Under the pieces are notes generated by a model. It saw only the letters and a program-made list of their open reading frames with translations. It had not been told where the DNA came from and made no database searches. 64,000 nt of DNA from Promethearchaeota archaeon. GTDB lineage: Archaea > Asgardarchaeota > Lokiarchaeia > Sigyniarchaeales > SOKP01. The stretch lies in assembly GCA_019058445.1 (NCBI GenBank), contig JAHPZA010000006.1:893063-957062 (forward strand), in the 5' to 3' direction. Numbering within the stretch: the first letter of the stretch is position 1; every line of letters begins with the position of its first letter. Of this stretch, positions 61,889 to 64,000 are shown piece after piece. A program made the position numbers and the translations under genes.

Positions 61889-62071
61889 ATGTCAATGATG
61901 TATTTTGGCTTTCATGTAATTATTGCTTCTTTAATGGAACCTCAAAATAAGCCAGAAGTAAAACCAATTCAAACAGAGGAAGTTCATTATTGTTCTAAAT
62001 GTAGGGCAAATTTCACAGATAAACCTGATATTAACTTTTGCGCGTTATGTGGTAACAAATTAGATGAATAA
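61889..62071 (+). CDS. Chimeric short zinc-ribbon protein from partial duplication
   Basis: A 60-residue frame. Its first five codons (MSMMY) and at least 120 bp of leader copy the start of the 60497 gene, while from codon 6 it copies the last part of the 61064 gene (FGFHVIIASLMEPQNK onward). The junction is between 61903 and 61904. It keeps a start, a good ribosome binding site and a stop, so it could be made. The ribbon CSKCRANFTDKPDINFCALCG keeps all four Cys but changes the Gly after the first knuckle to Arg, hinting at relaxed selection. It may be a young gene or a decaying remnant. Confidence 0.65.
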   Translation: MSMMYFGFHVIIASLMEPQNKPEVKPIQTEEVHYCSKCRANFTDKPDINFCALCGNKLDE

Positions 62072-62116
62072 TTTACGTTATTTTATTTTTTTCTTTTCTT
62101 TCTTCTAACCTTTATA

Positions 62117-63319
62117 TTACTTTAGATTTTCTTTTATTATTTTTAGGATGGTAGATTCAACAGGAGTACACCCTTTAATGAAGATACCGTGTTTGTGGTG
62201 TTCATATGTACAATTTCCAATGAGATATGTATCTGAATAAAGGTCTGATTGCTTTATACCTCTACCTATTGCGAGATTTAAGGGTTTTTCAGGGGTAAAA
62301 TGCTCATCTATAAAATCTTTATTATGTTTTAATAAATTGAATATTGTAGATAAACAAGCTGAACATGACTCAACATCTATCAGATTTACATTTTTATATT
62401 TTATAGTTATGGAAGTAGGTGGAGGCTCCAATGGTTTTATAAATTGTTGGATCTTTTCAGGAGTTGTGGTAATATCTTCTAAACTTTTTGGTGATTGAGG
62501 AAGTAGTTCAGATATAAGCTTTAAATGTGGGACATCTTTTAATGACCAATTTGGTTGAGATATAGCGAGAGCAATAATATCAGCAGCTAAATAATTCGTT
62601 GAAGCTATGATTGTATCTAATTTCACACAAGTTCCCGAAGAAGGGCCCATTCCTTCTAAAGCATACGACGCATCTATAACACAGAGATCAGGTTTGAATA
62701 TATGTGAAAGATCTGCTATTGCGATATCTAATTCCTTAACTTTTTCCATAGTTTTTTTTAAATTTTCAATTAACTCTGGTGAATGAAAATGGTGAAGTTT
62801 AATTTTATTCCTTTTGTAAATTAGGCCTTTCATATTCTTGAAACTTAAAGATGCACCTGTGTGCATATGCATTTTTAATACAGGAATAGAAATGATATAA
62901 TCAAAATCATTCCAATAACCGGTAACTTTTATTTTTTTGAGAATTTTTCCTTGAGGGATATCTAATTCAAGAGGAGCAGGATCGTCCAAATCTAAGAATT
63001 TAATTCCTTCACTTTTCAATAAATCAGAAAAACCAGATTGTTCAAAAGCTTTTCTTGTATCTGTATTAATGATAGGGGAATCACCGATCCAGAAGTTTGC
63101 GTTATATTTTTCTTTTAAATATTCAAAAACTGCCTCAACCACTTCAGGATTAGTATTTATTCCCAATTTTGGGTCTTCTTCTCGACCAACATTTGGTTTT
63201 AGTAATATTGATTTTCCTGTGAGATCGGGGATTTCAAGTTGATCAAGACAATTGTTAACTGCAGAAGAAATTTCCTCGTTTTTAGCTATTGAAACGATAG
63301 GTTTTTTACTCAAATCCAT
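62117..63319 (-). CDS. DUF362-domain protein
   Basis: A 400-residue DUF362 protein. Motifs are LLKPNVGREEDPKLGINTNPEVVEA, FWIGDSPI, IISIPVLKMHMHTGASLSFKNMKGLI and DASYALEGMGPSSG, with the strongly conserved Lys and His. The last 120 residues form a second region with VESCSACLSTIF, lacking a ferredoxin pair. The function of the family is unsettled. Its ATG (63319) overlaps the aroE stop by one base (TAATG), so both are translated from one operon. Confidence 0.88.
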   Translation of the reverse strand: MDLSKKPIVSIAKNEEISSAVNNCLDQLEIPDLTGKSILLKPNVGREEDPKLGINTNPEVVEAVFEYLKEKYNANFWIGDSPIINTDTRKAFEQSGFSDLLKSEGIKFLDLDDPAPLELDIPQGKILKKIKVTGYWNDFDYIISIPVLKMHMHTGASLSFKNMKGLIYKRNKIKLHHFHSPELIENLKKTMEKVKELDIAIADLSHIFKPDLCVIDASYALEGMGPSSGTCVKLDTIIASTNYLAADIIALAISQPNWSLKDVPHLKLISELLPQSPKSLEDITTTPEKIQQFIKPLEPPPTSITIKYKNVNLIDVESCSACLSTIFNLLKHNKDFIDEHFTPEKPLNLAIGRGIKQSDLYSDTYLIGNCTYEHHKHGIFIKGCTPVESTILKIIKENLK

Positions 63320-64000
63320 TACTTGATACCAAGAAATTCAATTATTTTATTTTTCATTAATTTACTATTAGGTGTTTTTCCCGTAAACCATTCAAAAGCA
63401 ATGACTCCTTGGTTAACTAACATATCTAAACCACCTAAAGTTTTACAACCAACCTCTGCTGCCTCTTTCATCAATTTGGTTTCCATTGGGTTGTATATTA
63501 CGTCAAAAACAAACAGCTCATCGTGTAATAAATCTTTTGATATAGGGCTTGCATCAATATGAGGATCCATCCCTATGGGAGTAGCATTAATTAAAATATC
63601 AGTTTTTCTGATCAGGTTCGAAATGTTTTTTTCGCTTGCCAATTCCCCCTCAATATTGGCATCCATATTCTTTTTAATTTCACTTGCGATTGTGACAGCT
63701 CTTTCTTTAACGATATCGGTTAATACAATTTTTTTCGCTTCTTCCGAGAAAAGATAGGCTATGGATCTTGCTACGCCTCCTGAACCTAAAAATAAAATAT
63801 TTTTACCTTCAATCGAGCATCCAGCGTCCAATAAAGATTTCTTAGCTCCTGGAGCATCAGTATTTGTTGCCTTTAAGTATCCTCCTTCATTTTTAACAGT
63901 ATTAATTGCTCCCATTTTTTCAGCAATAGGATCAATTTGATCAAGAAATTTTATAATACTATTTTTATGAGGGATTGTTACATTCGCTCCTCTAATACCA
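63319..64000 (-). CDS. aroE: Shikimate dehydrogenase, 5' end beyond the window
   Basis: The visible part, about 226 residues, starts at the window edge with GIRGANVTIPHK, the shikimate site carrying the catalytic Lys, then TNTDAPGAKKSL, the Rossmann motif LFLGSGGVARSIAYLF, NATPIGMDP and the C-terminal element GGLDMLVNQGVIAFEWFTG. This reduces 3-dehydroshikimate with NADPH in aromatic amino acid synthesis. About 50 N-terminal residues are outside the window. The ATG at 63915 is internal. It is followed, with one-base overlap, by the DUF362 gene. Confidence 0.92.
   Translation of the reverse strand, partial: GIRGANVTIPHKNSIIKFLDQIDPIAEKMGAINTVKNEGGYLKATNTDAPGAKKSLLDAGCSIEGKNILFLGSGGVARSIAYLFSEEAKKIVLTDIVKERAVTIASEIKKNMDANIEGELASEKNISNLIRKTDILINATPIGMDPHIDASPISKDLLHDELFVFDVIYNPMETKLMKEAAEVGCKTLGGLDMLVNQGVIAFEWFTGKTPNSKLMKNKIIEFLGIK

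Overview
This 64 kb window is AT-rich and gene-dense, and reads as chromosomal DNA of an archaeon, most likely an Asgard archaeon of the Lokiarchaeia type. Direct evidence is an archaeal/eukaryotic-type ribosomal protein uS2, an archaeal HD-domain protein, an archaeal-type aconitase-family enzyme split into two subunits, a TrmB-like regulator, many small zinc-ribbon membrane proteins, and frequent TTG starts with GGAGGT-type ribosome binding sites. The assignment below archaeon level is an inference from protein style and was not tested by a search. I found no tRNA, rRNA, CRISPR array or insertion sequence.

Region 1 (about 0.2-30 kb) is a carbohydrate-uptake and catabolism island. It holds four GPH/MelB-like symporters (227, 1811, 9009, 18853), two further MFS sugar-type carriers (10566, 13358), three Gfo/Idh/MocA sugar oxidoreductases (6258, 7672, 14645), a GH94-like phosphorylase-type glycosidase (15862), a GH130-like mannoside phosphorylase or mannosidase (28597), an FGGY sugar kinase (20403), an IlvD/Edd-type (sugar-)acid dehydratase (26856), and an arylsulfatase-fold hydrolase whose expected nucleophile position is Thr (3308). 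Many genes lie as adjacent paralogous pairs. An unrecognised two-gene cassette (12237 and 12524) sits inside the island; its membrane protein seems to start at ATA, overlapping the upstream stop. A redox and regulatory block (22.0-26.7 kb) interrupts the island: polyferredoxin, methyltransferase, divergent TrmB-like regulator, QueG-like Fe-S protein and an alpha/beta hydrolase.

Region 2 (about 29.6-37 kb) carries an EFR1-type flavodoxin/ferredoxin, then two paralogous M28 peptidases with transmembrane helices inserted between their metal ligands. These alternate with a 707-residue protein carrying two tandem HNH modules and with a TaqI-like adenine DNA methyltransferase.

Region 3 (about 37-52.9 kb) is rich in redox and one-carbon type functions: a Cys-rich ferredoxin protein, two FMN-flavoproteins, a 2-oxoacid dehydrogenase E1 alpha/beta pair, two radical SAM proteins, a 4-oxalocrotonate tautomerase homologue, a chemoreceptor-like protein, a ThDP enzyme of the acetolactate synthase family, a 54-residue Cys/His-rich protein, a TauE/SafE exporter, a DUF3795-like protein with an apparent CTG start, an HxlR regulator, a CooC-like ATPase and a CrtI-like oxidoreductase.

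Region 4 (about 52.9-64 kb) is more housekeeping: uS2 with a long acidic N-terminal extension, an HD-domain protein, isopropylmalate/homoaconitate-type dehydratase subunits, a third membrane M28 peptidase, thymidylate kinase, a cluster of zinc-ribbon membrane proteins including a visibly chimeric duplicate, a DUF362 protein and the 3' part of aroE running off the window.
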